DNA of 40,305 nt, from contig JAMOQK010000044.1 in NCBI GenBank assembly GCA_027064045.1, forward strand, positions 1 through 40,305, read 5' to 3'. Each line of letters opens with the position of its first letter. Position 1 is the first letter of the stretch. Made by a program: the position numbers and the translations under genes. The notes below the pieces were generated by a model. It did no database searches. It was not told the origin of the DNA and worked only from the letters and a program-made list of their open reading frames with translations. Positions 29,002 to 38,139 of the stretch are shown here, piece by piece. This DNA comes from Sulfurimonas sp. (GTDB lineage: Bacteria; Campylobacterota; Campylobacteria; Campylobacterales; Sulfurimonadaceae).

Positions 29002-29940
29002 AAGCTTTTAAACCAATTTCGCTCTTTTTATTTTAGAAATTATCCAGATGACATGGAAACTCTTATAAACTATTTTGCTGTTTTTGGTGGTCTTGGTTGG
29101 GATATTGACACTTCAAAATCCATAACCTTTATCATAGAAGAACTTATACTTCAAAACTTTGATATTTTAAATGAAAAGATGGAGGAATTAACACTCTCAC
29201 AACCAGCCAACAAAAGACTTTTAAGAGCATTAGCCATTGGAGACAGACGAATATTTTCGGCTTTTAATCGTGCAGGATTAAACAATGCCAATGGTGGTTC
29301 TGCTCTAAACTACTTAGAACAAAAAGGGTTGGTTACTATAGAATATTCAAGAGAAGAACCAGCTAAAAGCCTAAATGCAAAAGGGAAGTTAAAAAGGGAA
29401 ATTGCAAGACACAGAATCTCACATAAAGTACTTTTTACACAGCCATTTGTAAGGTTTTGGTTTTATTTTATAGCACCACACAAAAAAGATATTATAAAAA
29501 ATAATTATGATAACTTTTTTAAAGATTTTGCAATTAGACAAAACAGTTATACAAGTCTAATTTTTGAAGAACTCTCAGAGATATTACTAAACTACTATAT
29601 AAGAGATACTCAAATATTAAGTTCTGGAAGCTACTGGGATGCAAATGTAGAGATAGACATCTTAACAATTACAAAAAATGAAAAAATTTATATCGCTGAG
29701 TGTAAATGGAAAAATCATAAAGTAAACAAAAAAGAGCTGACAAAACTACTTGAAAAATGTGAAAAACTAAATATCACACCTACTCAAGTTGTACTTTTTT
29801 CAAAAAGGGGTTTTTCAAAAGAGTTGATTAGCAAACAGGGAAAAGATCTGGCACTTTATAGCTCTAATGACTTTAAAGAGTTGCTAAAAAACAACAAAAA
29901 AGATGAACTCATAGAAAATTTTGTTTTTAGGTTAAACTAA
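28996..29940 (+). CDS. DUF234 / PD-(D/E)XK nuclease-like domain protein (314 aa)
   Basis: Winged-helix-like SALNYLEQKGLVTIEYSREEP, then SSGSYWDANVEIDILTITKNEKIYIAECKWKNHKV (E/D...ECK core). Confidence 0.7.
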   Translation: MPKLLNQFRSFYFRNYPDDMETLINYFAVFGGLGWDIDTSKSITFIIEELILQNFDILNEKMEELTLSQPANKRLLRALAIGDRRIFSAFNRAGLNNANGGSALNYLEQKGLVTIEYSREEPAKSLNAKGKLKREIARHRISHKVLFTQPFVRFWFYFIAPHKKDIIKNNYDNFFKDFAIRQNSYTSLIFEELSEILLNYYIRDTQILSSGSYWDANVEIDILTITKNEKIYIAECKWKNHKVNKKELTKLLEKCEKLNITPTQVVLFSKRGFSKELISKQGKDLALYSSNDFKELLKNNKKDELIENFVFRLN

Positions 29941-30740
29941 CTAACCACACGCAAAGCTGTATAAGCTTCTTGAAGAAGTTGGAATTTTTGTGTGTAATGG
30001 TCTAACATATTTGGATTTTCATGAAATACTTTATCTGGATGATAAACCTTGGTAAGTTTTTTATAACTCTTTTTAAGAACATCCTGACTTGCCCCAATAG
30101 GACACTCTAAAATAGTATAAAACTGAACTTGTTCATCTTTTTGAGTATCTCCACAAAGATTTCCAAAACTAAAAGAGGCAAAATCTGAATAAAGTTTACT
30201 CATAAAATGATTATCATAAGTATATTGAATTTGGTAGTGAAGGATATGTCGCTTGTTTAAAGCTCTTTCTAGTCTAGCTTTTGCTTTATAATCACTAACA
30301 TCTATAACTAAAGATATATCTGTACCCCTCTCAACATACACTTCAAGCTGGGAACGAAGATAGTTAGTAACCCAAGCGTTTGGATACTCAAGGGAGATTA
30401 AAACTGTATCTTTATCGTAAGCATATAGATTAACTTTGACTGTTTCAGGTTCCAAAAGTTTTTTCAATTCTACCTTTATAGGTTGAGTTTTATATCTCAA
30501 CATTGAACGAAGAAAAAATTCATGTGAAAACTCATTTTGTGCAGCATAATACTCACTGAGTTTTGAGAGAAACTCCTCTCTTACCTCATTTAAAGCCTCA
30601 TTCTTAAAAACTAAAACAGCTTTAGGTAAAAAAAGCATACCCCTAGTGTGTTTGTTTAAAAACTCTTTCATCCAAGAACAATTAAGTGTATCAAAACCAG
30701 TCGTGATAAGTATGAGATTATCACGAAGTACAATATTCAT
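29937..30740 (-). CDS. J-domain protein with C-terminal DnaJ domain (267 aa)
   Basis: C-terminal YTILECPIGASQDVLKKSYKKLTKVYHPDKV...FQLLQEAYTALR including HPD. Confidence 0.85.
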   Translation of the reverse strand: MNIVLRDNLILITTGFDTLNCSWMKEFLNKHTRGMLFLPKAVLVFKNEALNEVREEFLSKLSEYYAAQNEFSHEFFLRSMLRYKTQPIKVELKKLLEPETVKVNLYAYDKDTVLISLEYPNAWVTNYLRSQLEVYVERGTDISLVIDVSDYKAKARLERALNKRHILHYQIQYTYDNHFMSKLYSDFASFSFGNLCGDTQKDEQVQFYTILECPIGASQDVLKKSYKKLTKVYHPDKVFHENPNMLDHYTQKFQLLQEAYTALRVVS

Positions 30741-30781
30741 AGCCTACCTTTTAGCGATAGTTTTTTAATATGTAAGCAATT

Positions 30782-31645
30782 TTAGTTCCAACTAGCACAA
30801 AGAGTAGTATATTTATCTGGTTTTCTATCTCTTAAAAGTCCCCAATACTCCCTTTGTCTTGCATTTTCTTCCAAATCAAACTCCCCATAGATTATCTCCT
30901 CTTTATCTCTTGAAGCCTCTGCTATCTTCTTACCTGTATAATCTGTAATAAATGATGAACCATAAAAAGTAATTTCACAACTCTTACCAACTTCAAGTCC
31001 TACTCTGTTTGCCACAACAACAGGCACTGTATTTGTCGCAGCATGTCCCATTTGAACCCTTTGCCAATGCTCCTTTGAATCTATATCTACTTCTGGTTCG
31101 CTCCCTATTGCTGTTGGATAAAAAATAATTTCTGCACCCATAAGTGTTAAAACTCTTGCAGTCTCACAAAACCACTGATCCCAACAGATACCTACACCTA
31201 TCTTCCCACATGCCGTATCATAAACTTTAAAACCACTATCCCCAGTTTTAAAATAAAATTTTTCCTCATATCCCGCTCCATCTGGTATGTGAGTTTTTCT
31301 ATAATTATCCATCACTCTACCATCAGAATCTATCACAACCAAAGAGTTAAAATAATCATCTCCACTCCTCTCAAAATAACTCACCAACAATACCACTCCT
31401 AATTCTTTTGCTAATACTATAAACTCTTTTACAAGTGGATTATTATTTAACTCTTTTGCCCAAGAAAAATATTTTTTATCCATATCTTTACAAAAATACA
31501 ACCCCTCAAACAACTCAGGTAAAAGTATGATATTAGCTCCTTTAGCAGAAGCCTCTTTCACTAATAATTTTGCTTTTGTAACATTAGCTTTTCTATCTTC
31601 TTCCATACTCATCTGAATAGCGCTGACTTTAACCATATATAACAC
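30782..31645 (-). CDS. aguB: N-carbamoylputrescine amidase (nitrilase superfamily)
   Basis: LLPELFEG..., HIPDGAGYEEKFYFKTGDSGFKVYDT, GVGICWDQWFCETARVLTLMGAEIIFYPTAIG. Likely start MVKVSAIQM. Confidence 0.88.
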   Translation of the reverse strand: MLYMVKVSAIQMSMEEDRKANVTKAKLLVKEASAKGANIILLPELFEGLYFCKDMDKKYFSWAKELNNNPLVKEFIVLAKELGVVLLVSYFERSGDDYFNSLVVIDSDGRVMDNYRKTHIPDGAGYEEKFYFKTGDSGFKVYDTACGKIGVGICWDQWFCETARVLTLMGAEIIFYPTAIGSEPEVDIDSKEHWQRVQMGHAATNTVPVVVANRVGLEVGKSCEITFYGSSFITDYTGKKIAEASRDKEEIIYGEFDLEENARQREYWGLLRDRKPDKYTTLCASWN

Positions 31646-31708
31646 CTCAGTTTTAATTTTAAAATTATATCATTTAAGCTACAATTTCAAGCTACAACTA
31701 TCTCAGGA

Positions 31709-33178
31709 ATGAATATGAAGTTATTAAATACTGGTACAACAGTAGTAATTATATTAGGCTTATTTACAACAGCAAATGCAACACTAAAAAATGACAAAAT
31801 CACACTAAAAGACAATATGATAGTAAAGTACAACAAACTACCCTCCCAAGTAGATAATATATCTGACGCATTTTTAAATGGGATGTTTTATGGACGACTC
31901 AGAATAAATACTTTTTACGGGGATTGGCAAAATGAGAAAAAAAATACAACCGTTAAAGATAATAGAGCTATGGGAGTTGGTGGTAGTTTTATATATAAAA
32001 CCGCACCATTTCATAACATAAGTGCAACAGTAGGACTTTACACTTCTCAAAATCCATCATTTTTTCGTGAAGATGTAAATGACATAAAATACTTAAAATC
32101 TGGTAAAGATACTCTAAGCCGATATGATACAAGCAATACTAGAAACTTTGGTATGACTGTTTTAGCACAAAGCTATCTTCAATATAATATAGCCAAAAGT
32201 TCCATCAGTGGTGGTCGTTTGCTATTTGAGAGTGTTTTTACCAAAAGTAACGATAGTAAAATGATACCAAACAGTTTTGATGGTATCACCTTTGTATCTA
32301 AAGATATTGATAAAACAACCATAAAACTGGCTTACTTAGCAAAACAAAAACTTCGAGACCATACAACCTCCCATGATGTTTTAGCTTTTAACCCAAACAA
32401 TAAATGGGCAGAAAATGATGATTCTTCAGTCAACAAAAATTTAACCATAGCTAGAATTGGGGACAATAATCAACTCGACATAGTAGCTATATCTAATAAA
32501 TCTATAAAAAATCTCAAAGTGGATGCAAGTTATGCCATAGTTCCTGATGTTATATCAGAGATGACACTTGAAGCTGGTTATGCAATACCTCTAGGAGATA
32601 CCTTCAAACTAATTCCATCACTTAGATATATGCAACAGTTCGATAACCTAAATGCAAACTATAGTGTTGCGAATTTAAGCGCTTCTAGTACTGTTGGTTA
32701 CAAAAATCCGAACTCACTAGATAGTAATCTTTTAGCCACAAGACTAGACTTAAAAACAAAAGCACTGCTAATTAGACTTGCCTACTCACAGGTAGCAGAT
32801 AAAGCTGATATTATAGCACCATGGAGAGGTTTACCAACTGGTGGATATACTCGTGTAATGGGTCAAGGTAATTGGAGAGCAAACACAAAAACATATCTAG
32901 CAAAAATTAGTTATGACTTTAGTAAGGCTAATATCATCAAAGGTTTTAGTGCAATGGCAGAGTATGCAATACAAGATTTTGACAACAAAAAAGATGAAGT
33001 TCAAGCAGATAGCAATGTATTGCATATAGATTTGAGACAAAATATAGGTAAAAATCTACAAGCAAAAATAAGACTTGGATTTTGTGATGGAGATGACTCC
33101 ATATTAAAATCTAATGGTACTTATAAAAGTGACATCTCTTATAATGAATACCGTTTCGAACTAAACTACTTCTTTTAA
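31709..33178 (+). CDS. Outer membrane porin, OprD-type (489 aa)
   Basis: Signal peptide, ISDAFLNGMFYGRLRINTFYGDWQ, beta-strand pattern and C-terminal YRFELNYFF (terminal aromatic). Confidence 0.75.
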   Translation: MNMKLLNTGTTVVIILGLFTTANATLKNDKITLKDNMIVKYNKLPSQVDNISDAFLNGMFYGRLRINTFYGDWQNEKKNTTVKDNRAMGVGGSFIYKTAPFHNISATVGLYTSQNPSFFREDVNDIKYLKSGKDTLSRYDTSNTRNFGMTVLAQSYLQYNIAKSSISGGRLLFESVFTKSNDSKMIPNSFDGITFVSKDIDKTTIKLAYLAKQKLRDHTTSHDVLAFNPNNKWAENDDSSVNKNLTIARIGDNNQLDIVAISNKSIKNLKVDASYAIVPDVISEMTLEAGYAIPLGDTFKLIPSLRYMQQFDNLNANYSVANLSASSTVGYKNPNSLDSNLLATRLDLKTKALLIRLAYSQVADKADIIAPWRGLPTGGYTRVMGQGNWRANTKTYLAKISYDFSKANIIKGFSAMAEYAIQDFDNKKDEVQADSNVLHIDLRQNIGKNLQAKIRLGFCDGDDSILKSNGTYKSDISYNEYRFELNYFF

Positions 33179-35592
33179 ATAAGTATCTCTTTTAAAACCT
33201 CTTCAACTCTACTAACACCAATGATTTCTAAAGAGTCTTTAACCTCTTTTGGAATATCTTCTAAATCTCTCTCATAATTTTTTACAGGGATTAAAACTTT
33301 GGACATACCAGCTTTATGAGCAGCTATCAGTTTTTCTTTTAATCCACCAATAGGTAAAACATCACCACTAAGTGAAATCTCTCCAGTCATAGCAATTTCT
33401 GAACGAATTTTTTTAGAACTCAGGATTGAAGATATAACACTGACCATAGCAATACCTGCACTAGGTCCATCTTTGGGAGTTGCTCCATCTGGAACATGTA
33501 TGTGTAGATCGTATCGTTTATATACCTCACTCACATCAACTTTTATTTTTTCTTCTTTCTCTTTTGTACTAAGTGGAATATTATCGGAAGTGATTTTTAA
33601 TTTATTGGTATCTATAAGAGTTTTTACGACACTCATTGCTATCTTAGCACTCTCTTTCATCACATCGCCAAGACTACCAGTAAGTTGCATAGTACCTTTG
33701 CCTTTTATACGGATAGATTCTATTTTTAAAACATCTCCACCAACTGCTGTCCAAGCCAAACCATTAACTACGCCTATAACTGGCTTTTTATCTGTTTTTT
33801 CTATCTCAAAAACTGTTTTTTCAAAATAATCTTTTAGATTTTTTAAACTTAAAGAGACTTTATTTACCTCTGGATGCTCAAGTATTTCACGAGCCACTTT
33901 TCTACTCATATCAGCTAATCTTCTGCGAAGATTTCTAACACCTGCTTCACGAGTGTAACTATGAATTAACTCTTTAAGTGCTGGTTTTGAGATACTAACT
34001 TCTGATTTTTTTAACCCATGTTTTTTTAACTCTTGAGGAATTAAATATCGCAAGGCTATCTCAAACTTCTCTTGAGGAGTATATGAAGTTATAGTAATAA
34101 ACTCCATCCTATCACGAAGAGGTGCAGGGATACGACCAACATCATTTGCCGTTGCTATAAAAATAACATCACTTAAATCAATATTGAAGTTTAAGTAATA
34201 ATCCCTAAAAGATAAATTTTGTTCAGGATCTAATATCTCCAAAAGTGCTGCTGTTGGATCTCCCCTTTGTGAACGAGAAATTTTGTCTATCTCATCTAAA
34301 ACTATGACAGGATTCATCTTTTTAGCATCTATAAGCCCTTGAGTTATACGACCTGGCATCGCTCCAACATAAGTTCTTCTATGTCCTCTGAGTTCATTTA
34401 CATCTTCAAGTCCACCAAGAGCTATACGAACCAGAGGTCTTTTTAATGCTGTTGCTATGGAATTTGCCAAAGATGTTTTACCGACACCTGGAGGTCCACT
34501 AAAACAAAGTATCGCCCCTGCACTGTTTTCATGCCCAATCCCTCTTAATTCCAAAAGTTCCTTAACAGCAAAATATTCAACTATACGCTCTTTTGGTTTT
34601 TTTAAAGAGAAATGGTCTTCGTTTAATTGACTCTCAACATCTGAAATTTTTAATGCCTTTTTCGCATTATCCCCAAAAGGTATCTCTAAAACCCAATCCA
34701 AATATGTTTGAGTCATAGAAGCATCTGAAGAATCTGGGTGCATACGGGAAAATCTTTCTATCTGTTTATGTATCTCTTTGTAAGCATCCTCTCCCATACC
34801 GTCTTTTTTAGCTTCAAGCTTTTTTTTGTACTCCTCTATCTCCTCTTCTCTAGCTGTATCTGCACCTAACTCTTTTTGAATCTCTTTAAGTTGTTCTTTT
34901 AAAAAATACTCTTTATTTACCTGTTCTATATGTGTATGCACTTTAGAACGAATCTCTTTTTGAAGCTTATTTGCTTCTATCTCTTCTATAAGATAGTCCA
35001 AAAGGTTTGAAAATCTTTTTTGTGTATCAGTTTCAACAAAAATCTTATAAGCTTGTTCTTTTTTAAGTTTCACAGTTGAGCATATTAAATCAATTATACG
35101 ATTATAATCATGATTTTCCTCAATCGTCCTAAGCAAATCTGGTGGAAAATAGTTACTTACACCTGAGAGTATTTTTACTTTTTCACGAACCACTTCTAAA
35201 ACTGCATCTATAACAGGTGAGTCTTCATTGGTTGATTTAAGTATCTCAACATGTGCTATCAAAGGTATGGTCTGAACTTCAAAAACAGTTTTTGCACGAG
35301 CCAAACCTTGAAAAAGAATCTTCACTCTACCATCAGGAAGAGCAACTTTTCTCATAATCGAACCAACAACACCTGCATCATAAAGAGCATCATAAGTTCT
35401 TTCTCCCTCTCGTGAAAGTTTGGTTGAACAAACAATCACTAAAGAATCTTCCTCTATAGCCCTTGTAGCTGCCTCGATATTTTTCTCATCACCTAAAAAA
35501 ATTGGAGCAATCATAAACGGGTATAAAAAAAGTTCATCTTCTGCTATAACTGGTAAATCTATCGGGAACTCTGCATAATTACTTAGTTTCAT
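33175..35592 (-). CDS. lon: Endopeptidase La (Lon protease)
   Basis: 805 aa; FSGPPGVGKTSLANSIA, PVIVLDEIDKI, catalytic DGPSAGIAMVSVISS and K dyad. Confidence 0.97.
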   Translation of the reverse strand: MKLSNYAEFPIDLPVIAEDELFLYPFMIAPIFLGDEKNIEAATRAIEEDSLVIVCSTKLSREGERTYDALYDAGVVGSIMRKVALPDGRVKILFQGLARAKTVFEVQTIPLIAHVEILKSTNEDSPVIDAVLEVVREKVKILSGVSNYFPPDLLRTIEENHDYNRIIDLICSTVKLKKEQAYKIFVETDTQKRFSNLLDYLIEEIEANKLQKEIRSKVHTHIEQVNKEYFLKEQLKEIQKELGADTAREEEIEEYKKKLEAKKDGMGEDAYKEIHKQIERFSRMHPDSSDASMTQTYLDWVLEIPFGDNAKKALKISDVESQLNEDHFSLKKPKERIVEYFAVKELLELRGIGHENSAGAILCFSGPPGVGKTSLANSIATALKRPLVRIALGGLEDVNELRGHRRTYVGAMPGRITQGLIDAKKMNPVIVLDEIDKISRSQRGDPTAALLEILDPEQNLSFRDYYLNFNIDLSDVIFIATANDVGRIPAPLRDRMEFITITSYTPQEKFEIALRYLIPQELKKHGLKKSEVSISKPALKELIHSYTREAGVRNLRRRLADMSRKVAREILEHPEVNKVSLSLKNLKDYFEKTVFEIEKTDKKPVIGVVNGLAWTAVGGDVLKIESIRIKGKGTMQLTGSLGDVMKESAKIAMSVVKTLIDTNKLKITSDNIPLSTKEKEEKIKVDVSEVYKRYDLHIHVPDGATPKDGPSAGIAMVSVISSILSSKKIRSEIAMTGEISLSGDVLPIGGLKEKLIAAHKAGMSKVLIPVKNYERDLEDIPKEVKDSLEIIGVSRVEEVLKEILI

Positions 35593-35606
35593 ATATCTTT
35601 ATCCTT

Positions 35607-36488
35607 CTATCTGTTTAATATTTCTTTTTTTAGAGTTTCAAACTCTTCTTGAGTTATAACTCCACTGTCTCTCAACTCTTGAGCTTGTAAAAGTTCATGT
35701 TTTTGAGATTTAGTCATAGTATCAATTTTATTTTCTTTAATAACCTTTTTGAGAGGTAATGCTGTATCATCTTGCACTGAGTTTCTTGAAACCACACTTT
35801 GTGTATCTGGAATCATAAATGCATACCAACTAGATGTACCATCACCCTCAAACCAAGCACGATACCAAGGGCTATTTGCTCTATCTATCTCACTCCAGTT
35901 TATCCAAGGTTCTGGTTTTATAGTTCTGTAATATGCTGCACTTTTTGGTTTGTCAAGTCTATCATAAAGAGATGCGATTGTCTCATTTAAAACAGATTGA
36001 GCAAGGTATAAACGGGTAAGCATAGTATCTACAACATCATAATACATAGAGTTTGGGTATAACTTTTTAAACTTCTCTGCAGCAGATATAGTTTCTTGTA
36101 TTAAAGCCTGATCGCGTCTAGGATTTGGCAATGCCATATACTTAGCTTTTATCTTTAAAAATTCTGCTTCCTCTTTTTCATTGACTGTTGCATATCTTTT
36201 TATATACTCATTTAAAAAATGCTCACTTAACAAGTACTCTTCATAATGCATATGAGCTATAGCTAAAATCATGGTAGCTTCAGGTAAAAGTGCTGAACCA
36301 ATATGCTCCCCCTGAAGAGAAGAATAATAATTATCTGCTTTTTCCAAATTTCCATTAGAGACGGACTCAACTATTTTCCCATACCAATATAAAGCTGGTT
36401 TATTATACTCATCCATCTCTTTTGAACAACCACTAAAAAGCACAAAAACAATCAATATAACTACCGTGAAACTAAATTTAATTTTCAT
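35607..36488 (-). CDS. bamD: Outer membrane assembly lipoprotein BamD-like with C-terminal SHOCT-like tail
   Basis: Start at MKIKFSFTVVILIVFVLFSGCSKEMDEY (lipobox FSGC) is preferred over the ORF start at 36548; TPR-like BamD body; C-terminal LRDSGVITQEEFETLKKEILNR; next to lon as in C. jejuni. Confidence 0.82.
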   Translation of the reverse strand: MKIKFSFTVVILIVFVLFSGCSKEMDEYNKPALYWYGKIVESVSNGNLEKADNYYSSLQGEHIGSALLPEATMILAIAHMHYEEYLLSEHFLNEYIKRYATVNEKEEAEFLKIKAKYMALPNPRRDQALIQETISAAEKFKKLYPNSMYYDVVDTMLTRLYLAQSVLNETIASLYDRLDKPKSAAYYRTIKPEPWINWSEIDRANSPWYRAWFEGDGTSSWYAFMIPDTQSVVSRNSVQDDTALPLKKVIKENKIDTMTKSQKHELLQAQELRDSGVITQEEFETLKKEILNR

Positions 36489-36610
36489 ATAAAATTTTCC
36501 TATTAATAAATAAGTTGTTATTTTATCTAAAAGATATATAACACTCATTAAACTAGGTATATTTTATGCTTATTAGTGCTATAATCCGTAAATTTTAACA
36601 AAGGTTTTTT

Positions 36611-36991
36611 ATGAAATTTGATGTAAGCATGCCCCTTTTGGGATTTGAGAATATAAAAGAAGTAGAGTTACAAAAGATTGATGATATTTTTATGAGAGTA
36701 GAAGCACTCGATGCTAAACATATCTCTTTTACACTGATAGACCCTTTTGTTCTGAGAGAATATGACTTTGAAGTACCAAAGAAAACACAAAAATTACTTG
36801 AAATAGATGAAAAATCAAATATTATTATATTAAATATTGTTCTAATCCAAACACCTATAGAAGATTCTGTAGTAAATTTCATAGGACCACTAATTTTTAA
36901 TACTGATAACCATAAAATGGCACAAATAATTTTAAACGAATCTACAACATACGGTGTTGCTGAGAAAATTTCTAATTTTCTAAAAAAGTAG
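36611..36991 (+). CDS. fliW: Flagellar assembly factor FliW
   Basis: 126 aa; MPLLGFENIKEVELQKID..., FTLIDPF, VNFIGPLIFNTDNHKMAQIIL; lon-bamD-fliW neighbourhood as in Campylobacter. Confidence 0.92.
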   Translation: MKFDVSMPLLGFENIKEVELQKIDDIFMRVEALDAKHISFTLIDPFVLREYDFEVPKKTQKLLEIDEKSNIIILNIVLIQTPIEDSVVNFIGPLIFNTDNHKMAQIILNESTTYGVAEKISNFLKK

Positions 36992-36999
36992 TTTTTAAA

Positions 37000-37671
37000 T
37001 TAAAGTAGTATTTTACTAGAAACAGCCATAACGGCACTTTCTGAACGAAGTACCATCTTGGTGTCGAGGGAAAAAACATCTTTTTGTTTTAAAAACTCCC
37101 TCTCATCTTGGGAAAATCCACCCTCGCACCCTATCAATACAGTGTCTATATCACTATAATCATCTAAAGATTTATCACAAAAATCAAATATTTTCGTCTG
37201 TGGAAATTCAGTTATAAACTCTTTTACATTTTTAAAACTATCAAATTTCATAAAACTACTTCTACCACTTTGTTGCATAGAAGTTTGCAAAATCCTTTCA
37301 AACCTCTTAAAATCAAGTCTGAAATTTCTTTGACTTCTATCACATGAAATAAAAGAGATTTTATCCACTCCTATTTCACAAAGTGATGGTAAAACTTTTT
37401 CTATAGACTTACTGTCTATGATACACCATCCAAGATGCAAAGTTTTTTTTGGTTTTACCTCGTGAAGGCTTACTTCAAGAAGTTCTAAAACCAGTGAACG
37501 ATTTTCGATAGAAGTTATTTTGTATTTATAAAGTTTAGCAGTATCACTAAACGAGCGAAAATTTATCTCATCACCAACGCTATGACGACGAACTTTTATA
37601 AGGTATTTAAAACCATCACCCCTGATGCTAAAACTATCTTTACCTGCACTCTCATCAAACATAAAAACCAT
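37000..37671 (-). CDS. rsmE: 16S rRNA (uracil1498-N3)-methyltransferase
   Basis: 223 aa; SCDRSQRNF, QQSGRSSFMKF, LIGCEGGFSQDE, LRSESAVMA. Confidence 0.92.
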   Translation of the reverse strand: MVFMFDESAGKDSFSIRGDGFKYLIKVRRHSVGDEINFRSFSDTAKLYKYKITSIENRSLVLELLEVSLHEVKPKKTLHLGWCIIDSKSIEKVLPSLCEIGVDKISFISCDRSQRNFRLDFKRFERILQTSMQQSGRSSFMKFDSFKNVKEFITEFPQTKIFDFCDKSLDDYSDIDTVLIGCEGGFSQDEREFLKQKDVFSLDTKMVLRSESAVMAVSSKILL

Positions 37672-37674
37672 AAC

Positions 37675-38091
37675 TTATGCGATACTCCACATCCAAACAG
37701 ATATAAAAACAACAAGCCCAACTTCACCATATAAAATCTTTAAACCATAAAATTTATAAATTTTTAGAGCATTTTCTATCTTAGAATTTAAATATTTCAA
37801 AGTTTTTGAGCGTTTTACTTCTAATATGATTAAAATCAAACTTATGATAATCATCACAATATTTTCTATAGTAAAATCAAGATGTTTCGCCGCCATCATA
37901 ATAGTCCCACTAAAGAGTGCTATACCAATGGCTGTAGAGCTTAAAGGCATCAAAAATATACTCATTAATCTTCTATATTTTTGCAAGTTTTTTGCACCAT
38001 TTAACAAAAATATATTTAACAAAATCACACATAAAAGTATGATTGCACCCCAACTGTGGATTGATAAACCCATATTATACATTTCATTCAT
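37675..38091 (-). CDS. Conserved small integral membrane protein (138 aa), unknown function
   Basis: About 4 predicted TM segments; adjacent to rsmE. Confidence 0.6.
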   Translation of the reverse strand: MNEMYNMGLSIHSWGAIILLCVILLNIFLLNGAKNLQKYRRLMSIFLMPLSSTAIGIALFSGTIMMAAKHLDFTIENIVMIIISLILIILEVKRSKTLKYLNSKIENALKIYKFYGLKILYGEVGLVVFISVWMWSIA

Positions 38092-38139
38092 GGCGAAATT
38101 ATATTATAATAAACTTATTTTTTAAATATGGGGCGAAAA

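Noticed and set aside
31676-31700. Direct repeat AAGCTACAA...AAGCTACAA upstream of the porin gene
   Set aside because: Short, AT-rich and overlapping a probable -10 (TACAAT); insufficient to claim a regulatory repeat.
36595-36882. Minus-strand 95-aa ORF over fliW
   Set aside because: fliW on the plus strand is clearly recognisable; this is its shadow frame.
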